Of a stretch of 61,846 nt of DNA, positions 48,221-56,015 are shown piece after piece. Position 1 is the first letter of the stretch; every line of letters starts with the position of its first letter. Origin of the DNA: a virus; IMG/VR virus record IMGVR_UViG_3300030329_003801, positions 1 through 61,846 of that record; one strand, written 5' to 3'. Both the position numbers and the translations under genes were made by a program. The notes under the pieces were generated by a model, which worked only from the letters and a program-made list of their open reading frames with translations, was not told the DNA's origin and made no database searches.

Positions 48221-48589
48221 TTACCTGTCCCTGTTTATTTTAATATTATCTTTACTGACATTGAGGCAAACAACATATAAATACCAAACATCAATATCAT
48301 AGGGAAACATTCTGGTTTTACAGCAGTTAAAATGATAACCTTTTTTATCAAATTCTTCCTTGTAATAATCTCCCATATGATTGTCAGTAAAATAATCTTC
48401 TATATTCTTACATAACCAAAATGTTTCACAACTTTGATTTTTACCATTAAAGGCAATCATATTGGGGTTATTTTGTTCAATGGGAATAATCCTGTCACAT
48501 TCTTTGACATAATCAAATTCTTGCTTGATTTGTTCCCATTCTTTATCAGTAAAACTTCTTTTCTGGTGTATATAGTTTGTATATCCCAT
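48221..48589 (-). CDS. Unknown conserved-type protein
   Basis: 122 residues: MGYTNYIHQKRSFTDKEWEQ, several cysteines and aromatics, and DIDVWYLYVVCLNVSKDN. The opening G-Y-T-x-Y with D-K-E-W recurs in small proteins of phages and mobile elements. Function unknown. SD AAGGAG upstream. Confidence 0.55.
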   Translation of the reverse strand: MGYTNYIHQKRSFTDKEWEQIKQEFDYVKECDRIIPIEQNNPNMIAFNGKNQSCETFWLCKNIEDYFTDNHMGDYYKEEFDKKGYHFNCCKTRMFPYDIDVWYLYVVCLNVSKDNIKINRDR

Positions 48590-48615
48590 TTTTATTATAT
48601 CTCCTTTTTAAAGTT

Positions 48616-48645
48616 AAAAAGGGGAATAATTAAATTCCCCTAGTT
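48616..48645 (-). terminator. Hairpin terminator between leftward genes
   Basis: GGGGAAT and ATTCCCC pair around AATTAA (48621-48640); reading leftward five T follow. It may partly stop transcripts from 49141-48650. Confidence 0.6.
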
Positions 48646-48649
48646 TTAG

Positions 48650-48736
48650 TTATATTAATAAATTAACTGCTAGAATAATTATAATACTAATTAAAAGAAC
48701 AGAAACAATAAAAGTAAATTTTCTTATAAAGTTCAT
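48650..48736 (-). CDS. 28-residue membrane mini-protein
   Basis: MNFIRKFTFIVSVLLISIII and a hydrophobic end. The ATG overlaps the upstream stop (ATGA). Basic N-terminus plus one membrane helix, the typical positive-inside form. Comparable to the mini-proteins at 4476 and 37080. Confidence 0.5.
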   Translation of the reverse strand: MNFIRKFTFIVSVLLISIIIILAVNLLI

Positions 48737-48939
48737 TTTGCTTTTACTCCTTTTTCTAGTTCTTTCAGCTTGGTAATAATCTCACTAGCGTCAAGCTTAT
48801 TTAGTGGTAGTGTTATATCAACATCATTCTTAAAATGTGGAAAGTTTGAAACAATAGAATTAATCAACCAAAGCTGTTTAGAACTAGCTGATTGATCCTT
48901 TGCTTGATCTCTCCATTTATCACTTATTTCAAAAGCCAT
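48733..48939 (-). CDS. Unknown small protein
   Basis: 68 residues: MAFEISDKWRDQAKDQSASS, then KQLWLINSIVSNF and a C-terminal lysine-rich helix. The S-x-K-Q-x-x-x-I pattern occurs in small proteins of other phages. Not recognised further. Confidence 0.5.
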   Translation of the reverse strand: MAFEISDKWRDQAKDQSASSKQLWLINSIVSNFPHFKNDVDITLPLNKLDASEIITKLKELEKGVKAK

Positions 48940-48943
48940 TTTT

Positions 48944-49141
48944 TTATACTCCTAGTTTTTCAATTTCAATATTTTCATCATGAAAATAATGTCTGGTTAT
49001 ATACTCACATTGTGAAATTAATTTCACTAAATGCTTCTTTTGTTCTTTTTCAAGATCAGAAGAAATGATTTGAAGTCCCTTACTATCAAAATCTTCTATA
49101 ACTTTTTCAAGATCTTCGGTAAGATTTTCAAAGTAAAACAT
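48944..49141 (-). CDS. Small acidic helical protein
   Basis: 65 residues: NLTEDLEKVIEDFDSKGLQI, KKHLVKLISQCEYITRHYF and an acidic end. SD AAGGAG upstream. First gene of the unit controlled from the 49186 region. Not recognised. Confidence 0.5.
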   Translation of the reverse strand: MFYFENLTEDLEKVIEDFDSKGLQIISSDLEKEQKKHLVKLISQCEYITRHYFHDENIEIEKLGV

Positions 49142-49185
49142 ATTTTTATTACTCCTTTGTTAAATGGTTTAATTTCTTTTATATT

Positions 49186-49208
49186 ATGTTTGCAAATATT
49201 ACAAACAT
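49186..49208. promoter_or_regulatory. Copy E of shared palindrome inside a larger inverted repeat
   Basis: ATGTTTG and CAAACAT flank nine bases; TTGCAAATATTACAA (49190-49204) matches the shared motif with one mismatch. It lies between divergent genes (49141 leftward, 49250 rightward), and overlaps likely promoter boxes on both strands, so it could control both. Confidence 0.6.
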
Positions 49209-49249
49209 ATATTAATAATAAATTATTAATTAAATATAGGAGTTATTAT

Positions 49250-49627
49250 ATGAATGAATTACATATATTAAACAAAGATGAAGCAAGAGCCGAAAAGGTG
49301 GCAATGCTTAACGATCAATTAAGATCAAAAATAGGTCAAGGTCTACCTGTTGGAAATAATGATTTTGTCATAACTCAAGGTATCTGGGATTGTTTCAATG
49401 ATGATGAAATGACAACCTTATTCCACAATATTAAAACTTTTGACGATTTCAGCGAGGACAACGATCCACACAAAGAGAGAGACTTTGGATCACTCACAGC
49501 AAAAGGAAGAAAAATATTCTGGAAGATAGACTATTACGATAATAACCTTGAATATCATAGCCCAGATAATACAGATCCAACACAAACAAGACGAGTTATG
49601 ACAGTTATGCTGTCTGACGAGTATTAA
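49250..49627 (+). CDS. DUF3768 family protein
   Basis: 125 residues from ATG 49250, chosen for its SD (AGGAG, seven bases); the frame is open further upstream through the operator region. Signature: LNDQLRSKIGQGLPVG, F-D-D-F-S-E-D-N-D-P-H-K-E-R-D-F-G, KIFWKIDYYDNN and RRVMTVMLSDEY. DUF3768 proteins are common in alphaproteobacteria and their phages and plasmids. Function unknown. Confidence 0.8.
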   Translation: MNELHILNKDEARAEKVAMLNDQLRSKIGQGLPVGNNDFVITQGIWDCFNDDEMTTLFHNIKTFDDFSEDNDPHKERDFGSLTAKGRKIFWKIDYYDNNLEYHSPDNTDPTQTRRVMTVMLSDEY

Positions 49628-49633
49628 ACCAAT

Positions 49634-49666
49634 AAAAAAAGGGGAGTAAAAAACTCCCCTTATTTA
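49634..49666. terminator. Bidirectional terminator
   Basis: GGGGAGT and ACTCCCC pair around AAAAA. Seven T follow on the minus strand and TTATTT on the plus strand. It separates the convergent genes 49250 and 49684. Confidence 0.8.
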
Positions 49667-49683
49667 ATCATATAATAATTAAA

Positions 49684-49866
49684 CTATTTAACCATAGCTA
49701 GAAAATCTTTCTTCGCTTTTTGAACTTCTTCATTACTCATCAACATCAATCTTCTAATGGCTTCAATTCGTTGATCTTCAGTTAAATAGGGTTTCATTAA
49801 TCCAAACAAGTATTTGTGTAATGAACTTCTAAACAGATCAATTTTTACTTTCTTTGTTTTATTCAT
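49684..49866 (-). CDS. Unknown small basic protein
   Basis: 60 residues, helical and basic: KVKIDLFRSSLHKYLFGLMK and RLMLMSNEEVQKAKKDFLA. Lies alone on the minus strand just before the terminase genes, with copy F of the palindrome 22 bases upstream. Possibly a regulator; not recognised. Confidence 0.5.
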   Translation of the reverse strand: MNKTKKVKIDLFRSSLHKYLFGLMKPYLTEDQRIEAIRRLMLMSNEEVQKAKKDFLAMVK

Positions 49867-49887
49867 GATTAGATCTTTAAAGGAAGT

Positions 49888-49902
49888 TTGAAAAGATTAC
49901 AA
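49888..49902 (-). promoter_or_regulatory. Copy F of shared palindromic operator
   Basis: TTGAAAAGATTACAA fits TTGnAAwnATTnCAA. Read leftward, TTGTAA with 17 bases to TAAAGA could be a promoter for the 49866 gene. It is 40 bases before the small terminase ATG on the other strand. Confidence 0.55.
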
Positions 49903-49941
49903 GATAATTAATAATAATAATTAATAGGATAAAGTATTGAT

Positions 49942-50466
49942 ATGACTAGAAAAACAGCAATAACACCAGAACAAGCTTTGGCTCAATATATTCAAATGGG
50001 ACAAAGCAGGACATTGAATAGATTGCACAAAATTCTGAATAAAGCAGTATCGTACGATAGTCTACGAAGGTGGTGTCATCAAGGTAATTGGGTTGAAAAG
50101 GCTAAAGCTACAGATCGCAAAACTACTGAAATAATGACCGAAAAACACGCTATAGAACTGGCTGAAAGAACATTTAACGAGATAGACGAGCTTAAGGGCA
50201 TTAATAAGCAGTTATTGTTCAAGGTGTCAAAAGAGTTAGAAAAGATTAATTATGATCTAAAGGCAGAACAAATAAAGTCATTAGGAGATCTTGCCTTATC
50301 TGTGTCCAAGCAGATCCAACTGCTGTCTGGTGGTGTTGACTCAAGACATGAAGCTATTAACATAGAGAGCTTAAATAAAAACGAATTACAAACAATGATC
50401 CAAACATTAACTCATGAGCTAGGGCTTGATCTTGGTGGTGTCAGTAATGACAAGAAAGTGAATTGA
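49942..50466 (+). CDS. terS: Terminase small subunit
   Basis: 174 residues. The N-terminal half includes a helix-turn-helix, SYDSLRRWCHQGNWVEKA, as in small terminases that recognise the packaging start. A central helical oligomerisation region and a C-terminal tail follow (ELGLDLGGVSNDK). Its position ahead of the large terminase supports the call. One other gene, Hsp20, lies between. Confidence 0.75.
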   Translation: MTRKTAITPEQALAQYIQMGQSRTLNRLHKILNKAVSYDSLRRWCHQGNWVEKAKATDRKTTEIMTEKHAIELAERTFNEIDELKGINKQLLFKVSKELEKINYDLKAEQIKSLGDLALSVSKQIQLLSGGVDSRHEAINIESLNKNELQTMIQTLTHELGLDLGGVSNDKKVN

Positions 50467-50528
50467 TTAGATTGAAAAGAAAAAGAAAAGCTGGATTAAA
50501 TAGAGTCCCAGCAAGGCAAAAACAATAA
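50463..50528 (+). CDS. Possible 21-residue basic peptide
   Basis: TTG start overlapping the terminase stop, reading MIRLKRKRKAGLNRVPARQK plus Gln. No clear SD. Tiny basic peptides also precede the portal gene (52645), but at this length chance is a real alternative. Confidence 0.25.
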   Translation: MIRLKRKRKAGLNRVPARQKQ

Positions 50529-50616
50529 GTCAGACCCCACCCACCCACTTTTTCATTGATCATAACATCCATATAGGCCATCTCAAAATATTTTAATACA
50601 TATATAGATATACCCC

Positions 50617-50645
50617 TTGACTTTTTATTTCAATAGGTCTATATT
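50617..50645 (+). promoter_or_regulatory. Strong promoter ahead of packaging genes
   Basis: TTGACT, a 17-base spacer and TATATT (50640-50645). It is the best sigma70-type promoter of the rightward late region and sits about 95 bases before the Hsp20 start. The rest of 50528-50738 holds only this promoter and the leader hairpins. Confidence 0.7.
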
Positions 50646-50687
50646 TTTATATATATTTTTCCAGTTTGCACCAATGTGGTGTAATAA

Positions 50688-50713
50688 CCCGTGCCATTCA
50701 GGACGGGATTTTT
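50688..50713 (+). terminator. Leader terminator (attenuator) before Hsp20
   Basis: CCCGTgCC pairs with GGACGGG (one bulged G) around ATTCA, followed by ATTTTT. Just upstream CACCA-ATG-TGGTG (50669-50681) forms another hairpin. A terminator between promoter and first gene would yield a leader RNA of roughly 60 bases and gate the packaging genes. Confidence 0.65.
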
Positions 50714-50737
50714 AACTTGCTACGACAGGAGTAACAA

Positions 50738-51154
50738 ATGAACGAGCTAATGACGTTGTCAAACCGCTTGACCCCAAGCCTATTCAGGCAAATGGTAATC
50801 GGTTTTGATGATTTTTTCAACGACATCCACAACGTGGACAAAACATACCCACCCTATAATATCAAAAAGACAGGGGAAGACATCTATACGCTGGAAATGG
50901 CGATAGCTGGATTTAAAAAATCCGATATCAAAGTAAACGTAGAGAATAATATCCTCAAGATTACAGGGGAACAAAAGAAGAACGACAATGACTATATCCA
51001 TAAAGGTATGGCAACTCGTAACTTCATAAGGTCTTTTTCTCTGGCTCGACACATAGAGGTCGAGGAAGCGAAGATGGAGGACGGTCTTTTAAAAATAAAG
51101 ATCATTCGCAATCTTCCAAAAGAGCTAAGACCAAAGGAAATTAAAATCGTATAA
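50738..51154 (+). CDS. Small heat-shock protein, Hsp20/IbpA type
   Basis: 138 residues with the alpha-crystallin domain: YPPYNIKKTGEDIYTLEMAI, A-G-F, KKSDIKVNVENNILKITGE, then RNFIRSFSLARHIEVEEAKM and GLLKIKI. Such chaperones hold unfolded proteins. Known in T4-like cyanophages and some marine phages. Placed between terminase genes, it may keep structural or host proteins soluble. SD CAGGAG; stop overlaps the terminase start. Confidence 0.9.
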   Translation: MNELMTLSNRLTPSLFRQMVIGFDDFFNDIHNVDKTYPPYNIKKTGEDIYTLEMAIAGFKKSDIKVNVENNILKITGEQKKNDNDYIHKGMATRNFIRSFSLARHIEVEEAKMEDGLLKIKIIRNLPKELRPKEIKIV

Positions 51155-52632
51155 TGGAGCAAGTCCAGATTAATAAATCCGAAAAATTTATCGCCTTACA
51201 AAAGGCGATAAAGCGTTTAGGAGATCTGGAACAAACCCAAAAGGCACATGATTCTTTACTGGAATATGCTAAAGTTCAAATGCCCGGCTATATGTCGCCA
51301 AGCCATATAAAGCTCTTAGCATCAAAGCTAGAAGCCGTAGAAAGAGGAGAGATTAAACGACTAGCTATATTCATGCCCCCAAGGCACGGAAAAAGCCAGT
51401 TGACATCGCAATTCTTTCCATCATGGTTTATCGGCAGAAATCCATCGAAGTATATTATCGCAACAACATACTCACAGGATTTAGCAGACGATTTTGGTCG
51501 ATCAGTAAGAAACCAAATCTTAGATGACAATTTTAAGAAAACTTTTCCAGAATGTATCTTGTCAAAGGATTCAACATCTGTTAAAAGGTTTCATACTGAC
51601 TTAGGAGGTGTGTACTACGCTGTTGGTGCAGGGGGTGCAATAACGGGTAGAGGTGCACACCTTCTTTTAATTGATGATCCTATCAAGGGACGGGAAGAAG
51701 CAGACTCCGATGCAATGAGAGAAAATCTCATCAACTGGTATAAGTCAACAGCCTATTCACGTTTACAACCCGGAGGATCAATTATTCTTATCCAGACACG
51801 TTGGCATGAGGATGATCTTGCAGGATGGATTCTAAAAGAAACAAAACATGAACCGTGGGAGGTCATAGAGTTTCCAGCCGTATTGGACGATAAAGCAGCC
51901 AAGATTCTAAAAAGAAAAAAAGGCGAAGCATTATGGCCCGAAGCATACGGAATGGACAGATTAGAGGAAATACAAAAGACTGCAGGAAGCCGTGAATGGA
52001 ATGCTTTGTATATGCAGCGACCTGCTGCTGAAGAAGGAAATATTATTAAGCGGTGGTGGTGGAAACAATGGGAGCACAATGAACCACCAGAATGTCAGTA
52101 TATATTACAATCATGGGATACAGCCTATACCACAAATGATAAAAGCGATTATTCCGCTTGTACCACTTGGGGTATATTTGAGGATAAGCAAAAAATAACA
52201 AATGCTGTTCTTATTTCAGCACAAAGAGATAGATGGGCATTTCCTGATTTAAAATCAAAAGCTGTAGAGTTCTATAATACTTATCAGCCTGATGTTATTC
52301 TAGTGGAAGCAAAAGCATCGGGATGGTCACTCATACAGGAATTACAAAGAGCAGGGTTGCCGATTACACCGTACAACCCGAAGAAGATGGATAAAAGAGC
52401 AAGAGCTCATGCCGTCACACCCATATTTGAAGCAGGGCGTGTTTGGTTTCCAAAAGGAAAATGGTGGGCAGAAGATGTTATTAATCAATGTGCACAGTTT
52501 CCAACATCAAACTACGATGACTTTGTAGATTCAACTACACAGGCATTACTAAGATTAAGACAAGGATTTTTTGTAACACACCCACAGGATGTTCCGTTTG
52601 AACCATCTAAACCAAGTGGAAGTTATTGGTGA
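51154..52632 (+). CDS. terL: Terminase large subunit
   Basis: 492 residues. ATPase: Walker A F-M74-PPRHGKS81 and Walker B L170-LLIDD175 with GRGAH before it. Nuclease (RNase H fold): S320-WD322, V384-E385-AKASG and Y454-D-D-F-V-D459. It moves DNA into the capsid and cuts concatemers. Full length, with no obvious defects. Confidence 0.95.
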   Translation: MEQVQINKSEKFIALQKAIKRLGDLEQTQKAHDSLLEYAKVQMPGYMSPSHIKLLASKLEAVERGEIKRLAIFMPPRHGKSQLTSQFFPSWFIGRNPSKYIIATTYSQDLADDFGRSVRNQILDDNFKKTFPECILSKDSTSVKRFHTDLGGVYYAVGAGGAITGRGAHLLLIDDPIKGREEADSDAMRENLINWYKSTAYSRLQPGGSIILIQTRWHEDDLAGWILKETKHEPWEVIEFPAVLDDKAAKILKRKKGEALWPEAYGMDRLEEIQKTAGSREWNALYMQRPAAEEGNIIKRWWWKQWEHNEPPECQYILQSWDTAYTTNDKSDYSACTTWGIFEDKQKITNAVLISAQRDRWAFPDLKSKAVEFYNTYQPDVILVEAKASGWSLIQELQRAGLPITPYNPKKMDKRARAHAVTPIFEAGRVWFPKGKWWAEDVINQCAQFPTSNYDDFVDSTTQALLRLRQGFFVTHPQDVPFEPSKPSGSYW

Positions 52633-52644
52633 TAGGAGTAAATA

Positions 52645-52713
52645 ATGGCTAATAAACAATATCAATGGTTTTTAACAAAAAGAAAAAGAATTAAAAAGAA
52701 AAAGAAAAAATAA
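52645..52713 (+). CDS. 22-residue basic peptide before portal
   Basis: MANKQYQWFLTKRKRIKKKK plus two Lys. SD AGGAG seven bases upstream, and the stop overlaps the portal ATG (TAATG), so it may serve to couple portal translation. Too short to assign a function. Confidence 0.45.
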   Translation: MANKQYQWFLTKRKRIKKKKKK

Positions 52714-55190
52714 TGGCTAGAGAAAAAACATCAGAATTTAATCAAATGGTTTCTCGTGAATCTGTCGATGTACAGATGCCTGACGAGAAAGAACCAGAAA
52801 TTAGAAAAACAAAACATAATGATAATCTTGCAGAAAAGATTGATGATGATTTGTTAGATGATTTAGCAAGTGATTTAATTGATAAATATGAATCGGATAA
52901 AAGAAGCAGAAGCGATTGGGAAGAAACTATTAGAAAAGGTATTGAACTTTTAGGATTAAAACTAGAAGAAACAACAAAACCATTTCCGGGTGCTTGTGCA
53001 GCACATCATCCTTTAATGGTAGAAGCTGCTGTTCAATTTCAATCACAAGCAATTAAAGAATTATTCCCAGCTAATGGGCCTGTACAAACAAAAGTTTTAG
53101 GAGATTATACAGAAGAAAAAGTAAAACAAGCATACCGTGTTAAAGAATTTATGAATTATCAAATTACGGATAAGATGGAAGAATTCTTTGATGACTTAGA
53201 TCAAATGCTTTTTTATCTTCCAATAGTTGGTTCATGCTTTAAAAAGATTTATTATGATGAAACATTAAAAAGACCGGTAGCACGATTTATTCCTGTAGAA
53301 GATTTTGTTATATCTTATGATACACCAGACCTTCGTACATCAGGACGATATACGCATGTTATTCGTATAGAAGAAAATGAATTATTAAAAAGACAAGTTA
53401 CAGGATTTTATGCTGAAATGGATATGGAAGAAGATCCTGATCCAAGTGCAAACAAAGGCGATATTGCAGAAAAGTTAGAACAAGTTCAAGGAAGAAGCAG
53501 AGACATTGGAAGTAAAGATAGAATATATACTTTACTTGAAATGCATATTGATATGGATTTTGATGACTTCAGAGATGAAGATGGTATAGCTGTTCCTTAC
53601 ATTATTACAATTTGTCTTGATACAAAAAGAATTTTATCAATTAGAAGAAATTACAATGAAGAAGATGATACAAAAAAACGCATACAACATTTTGTTCATT
53701 ATAAATTCTTACCGGGATTTGGGTTTTATGGTTTAGGATATGTTCACCTCCTAGGCAACTTGCAAAAATCAGCAACAACTGTTCTACGTTCTATTATTGA
53801 TGCTGGTCAGTTTGCTAATCTTCCTGCTGGATTTAAAGCAAGAGGAATGCGAATTGAAGGAGGCGATCAACCAATAGGATTTGGTGAATTTAAAGATGTT
53901 GAAGGATACGGAGATGATATTAAAAAATCTGTTGTTCCTTTACCATTTAAAGAACCATCACAAGTTTTAACTCAATTATTGGGTTCAATGACGGATGAAG
54001 GAAGAAGACTTGCTGCTATTACTGATCTTCAAACAGGAGATGGTAATACACAAGCTCCTGTAGGCACAACTGTTGCTTTATTGGAGCAAGGTACAAAAGT
54101 TATGTCTTCTATCCATAAACGATTGCACAATTCACAAAAAGAAGAATTAAAAGTATTATCAAGAATTAATTCTGAATCACTTCCTGATTATTATCCTTAT
54201 GATGTATCAGGTGTAAGTCGTTTTGTTTTCAAAAAAGATTTTGACGGAAGAGTGGATGTTCTTCCTGTTTCTGATCCAAATATTTTTTCTACAGCACAAA
54301 GAGTTATTTTGGCACAAACACAATTACAAATGGCACAATCTGCACCGCAAATACATGATTTGCGTGAAGCATACAAAAGAATGTATGATGCATTAAATGT
54401 TCCTAATGTAGAAGATATTTTAATGCCAGAAATGGGTGATAAGCCAAAAGATCCAGCAACAGAAAATTATGCAATGTTACAGACACGACCTGTTAAGGCG
54501 TATCCGTGGCAAGACCATGAAGCACATGTGGCTGTGCATCAGGCATTTATGATGGATCCATCAAATGTTCCACCATCACAAAATCCACAGCAACAACAAC
54601 AAATGCAAATGGCAATGCAACAAATGATTACTGCTCATATTGCAGAACATAAAGCTCATTTATACAGACAAATGATTGAGCAGGAAAGTGGAGCTGAACT
54701 TCCAACACCGCCAGAATATACTCGTGAAAATATGGCGAAGGATGATGGATATGAATCTCTTGATCCTGATGTAGAAAATCAAGTGGCTAGAGCTCAAGCC
54801 CAAGCCTCTCAAATTATTTCACAAAGAAATCAAGCGTTGATACAAGCACAACAAAATCAACAAATGAATCAAGATCCTCGTATTCAAATTATGAAGGAAG
54901 ATTTAAGACTTAGAGAACAAGAACAAATGGCGAACGTTCAAAATGATCAACAACGAAATATTCTTAAAGCAGAGGAAATTCGTTTAAAAGAATCAGAGCA
55001 ACGCAATCAGGATGAAATTGATATTATGAAAATTAATACTGATAAAGAAATTGCAATGCAAAAAATGGCTGTTGATTCTAGTACAAAAACAAGAGCTATG
55101 CGTTCACAAGAAGTACGAGATGCCTCAAGGGCAAAATCAAATGAACGAATAGCGAACAAAAGGGAGAAAACCGATGGGAAAGAAAAATAA
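52713..55190 (+). CDS. Portal protein (P22-like)
   Basis: 825 residues. Core patterns of P22-type portals: WEETIRKGIELLGLKLEETT, then PFPGACAAHHPLMVEAAVQF, GSCFKKIYYDE and GLGYVHLLGNLQKSATTVLR. The long Gln-rich C-terminus (about 630-800) is the extended barrel found in P22-like portals that reach into the capsid. The portal forms the dodecameric DNA channel and docks terminase. Confidence 0.9.
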   Translation: MAREKTSEFNQMVSRESVDVQMPDEKEPEIRKTKHNDNLAEKIDDDLLDDLASDLIDKYESDKRSRSDWEETIRKGIELLGLKLEETTKPFPGACAAHHPLMVEAAVQFQSQAIKELFPANGPVQTKVLGDYTEEKVKQAYRVKEFMNYQITDKMEEFFDDLDQMLFYLPIVGSCFKKIYYDETLKRPVARFIPVEDFVISYDTPDLRTSGRYTHVIRIEENELLKRQVTGFYAEMDMEEDPDPSANKGDIAEKLEQVQGRSRDIGSKDRIYTLLEMHIDMDFDDFRDEDGIAVPYIITICLDTKRILSIRRNYNEEDDTKKRIQHFVHYKFLPGFGFYGLGYVHLLGNLQKSATTVLRSIIDAGQFANLPAGFKARGMRIEGGDQPIGFGEFKDVEGYGDDIKKSVVPLPFKEPSQVLTQLLGSMTDEGRRLAAITDLQTGDGNTQAPVGTTVALLEQGTKVMSSIHKRLHNSQKEELKVLSRINSESLPDYYPYDVSGVSRFVFKKDFDGRVDVLPVSDPNIFSTAQRVILAQTQLQMAQSAPQIHDLREAYKRMYDALNVPNVEDILMPEMGDKPKDPATENYAMLQTRPVKAYPWQDHEAHVAVHQAFMMDPSNVPPSQNPQQQQQMQMAMQQMITAHIAEHKAHLYRQMIEQESGAELPTPPEYTRENMAKDDGYESLDPDVENQVARAQAQASQIISQRNQALIQAQQNQQMNQDPRIQIMKEDLRLREQEQMANVQNDQQRNILKAEEIRLKESEQRNQDEIDIMKINTDKEIAMQKMAVDSSTKTRAMRSQEVRDASRAKSNERIANKREKTDGKEK

Positions 55191-55419
55191 AGAAAAAACA
55201 GAAATTAATAAAGAACTTTGGATGATGAATGATAAAATTTATGAAACAGATCTTGATATTATGAAAAATATGGAAATAACTCCAGAACAAGCAATGATGG
55301 GTGGAGGTAAAGTAATGCGTTATTTTCATGGCGGAGGAGTTTTACCTTTGGATAATAAACATCAAGGACAATATGATATTCAAGTAAAAAAAATAAAAGG
55401 AAAAGGTAAAGTCCTATAG
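55174..55419 (+). CDS. Small protein following portal
   Basis: 81 residues, charged N-terminal helix then GGGKVMRYFHGGGVLPLDN. The G-G-K-V-x-R-Y-x-x-G-G motif recurs in small phage proteins near portals. Overlaps portal by 17 bases. Unknown role, perhaps head assembly. Confidence 0.55.
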   Translation: MGKKNKEKTEINKELWMMNDKIYETDLDIMKNMEITPEQAMMGGGKVMRYFHGGGVLPLDNKHQGQYDIQVKKIKGKGKVL

Positions 55420-55613
55420 TGGATGTAGTTAAATTTATAAAGTTTTTAAAAACAAAAGTAGAGAGGGAACGAGAGTTGATATCAGATTCTCTTGTTGATG
55501 GTCGTATTCCAAAAGAAGATTACGAAAAAACTGTTGGCAAGGCTTCTGGTTTAAAAATGTGTTTGGATTTAATAAGGGAAAGTTCAAAAAATTTAGAGGA
55601 TAATAATGAGTGA
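55419..55613 (+). CDS. Small helical protein
   Basis: 64 residues from a GTG that overlaps the upstream stop. KFIKFLKTKVERERELISDS and EDYEKTVGKASGLKMCLDLI are helical. A similar short protein occurs at this position in other podovirus-like genomes. Unknown function. Confidence 0.55.
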   Translation: MDVVKFIKFLKTKVERERELISDSLVDGRIPKEDYEKTVGKASGLKMCLDLIRESSKNLEDNNE

Positions 55614-55962
55614 ATTTTCGTTAGTTGAAAAAGAATTAAAAGATAAAAAACATCCTGTGGCTGTTGGTCACAGAATTTTAGTAAAAACATTAGATGTCGC
55701 AGACAGAACGAATAAAGGAATTTATTTGCCCGGAAAAGCTGTTGAAGATCATCGTGCTGTTGCATCCATTGGAAAAATAATCCAAATGGGTGAAGATGCA
55801 TATAACAGAGATGATATGTCAAAGCCTTGGGCAAAAATAGGAGATTACGTTATGTTCGGAAAATATGCTGGACACCGTTTTAAATATGGTGATGCAGAAT
55901 TACGAATAATGAACGATGACGAGATTCTGGCATTTGTGCCAGATGTTAAAAGTGTAAGTTAA
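55606..55962 (+). CDS. GroES-like co-chaperonin
   Basis: 118 residues. Fits the Cpn10 barrel: H-P-V-A-V-G-H-R-I-L-V-K at the start, a mobile-loop region ADRTNKGIYLPGKAVE, A-S-I-G-K-I, GDYVMFGKYAG and the end LRIMNDDEILAFVPD. A phage cap for host GroEL could help fold the capsid protein. Position between portal and scaffold supports this. A small hairpin (55980-55995) follows. Confidence 0.7.
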   Translation: MSEFSLVEKELKDKKHPVAVGHRILVKTLDVADRTNKGIYLPGKAVEDHRAVASIGKIIQMGEDAYNRDDMSKPWAKIGDYVMFGKYAGHRFKYGDAELRIMNDDEILAFVPDVKSVS

Positions 55963-56015
55963 CTGCACTTTTTTTTAACCGTAGCAATAGCTACGCAATC
56001 TTTGGAGAAAAACCA

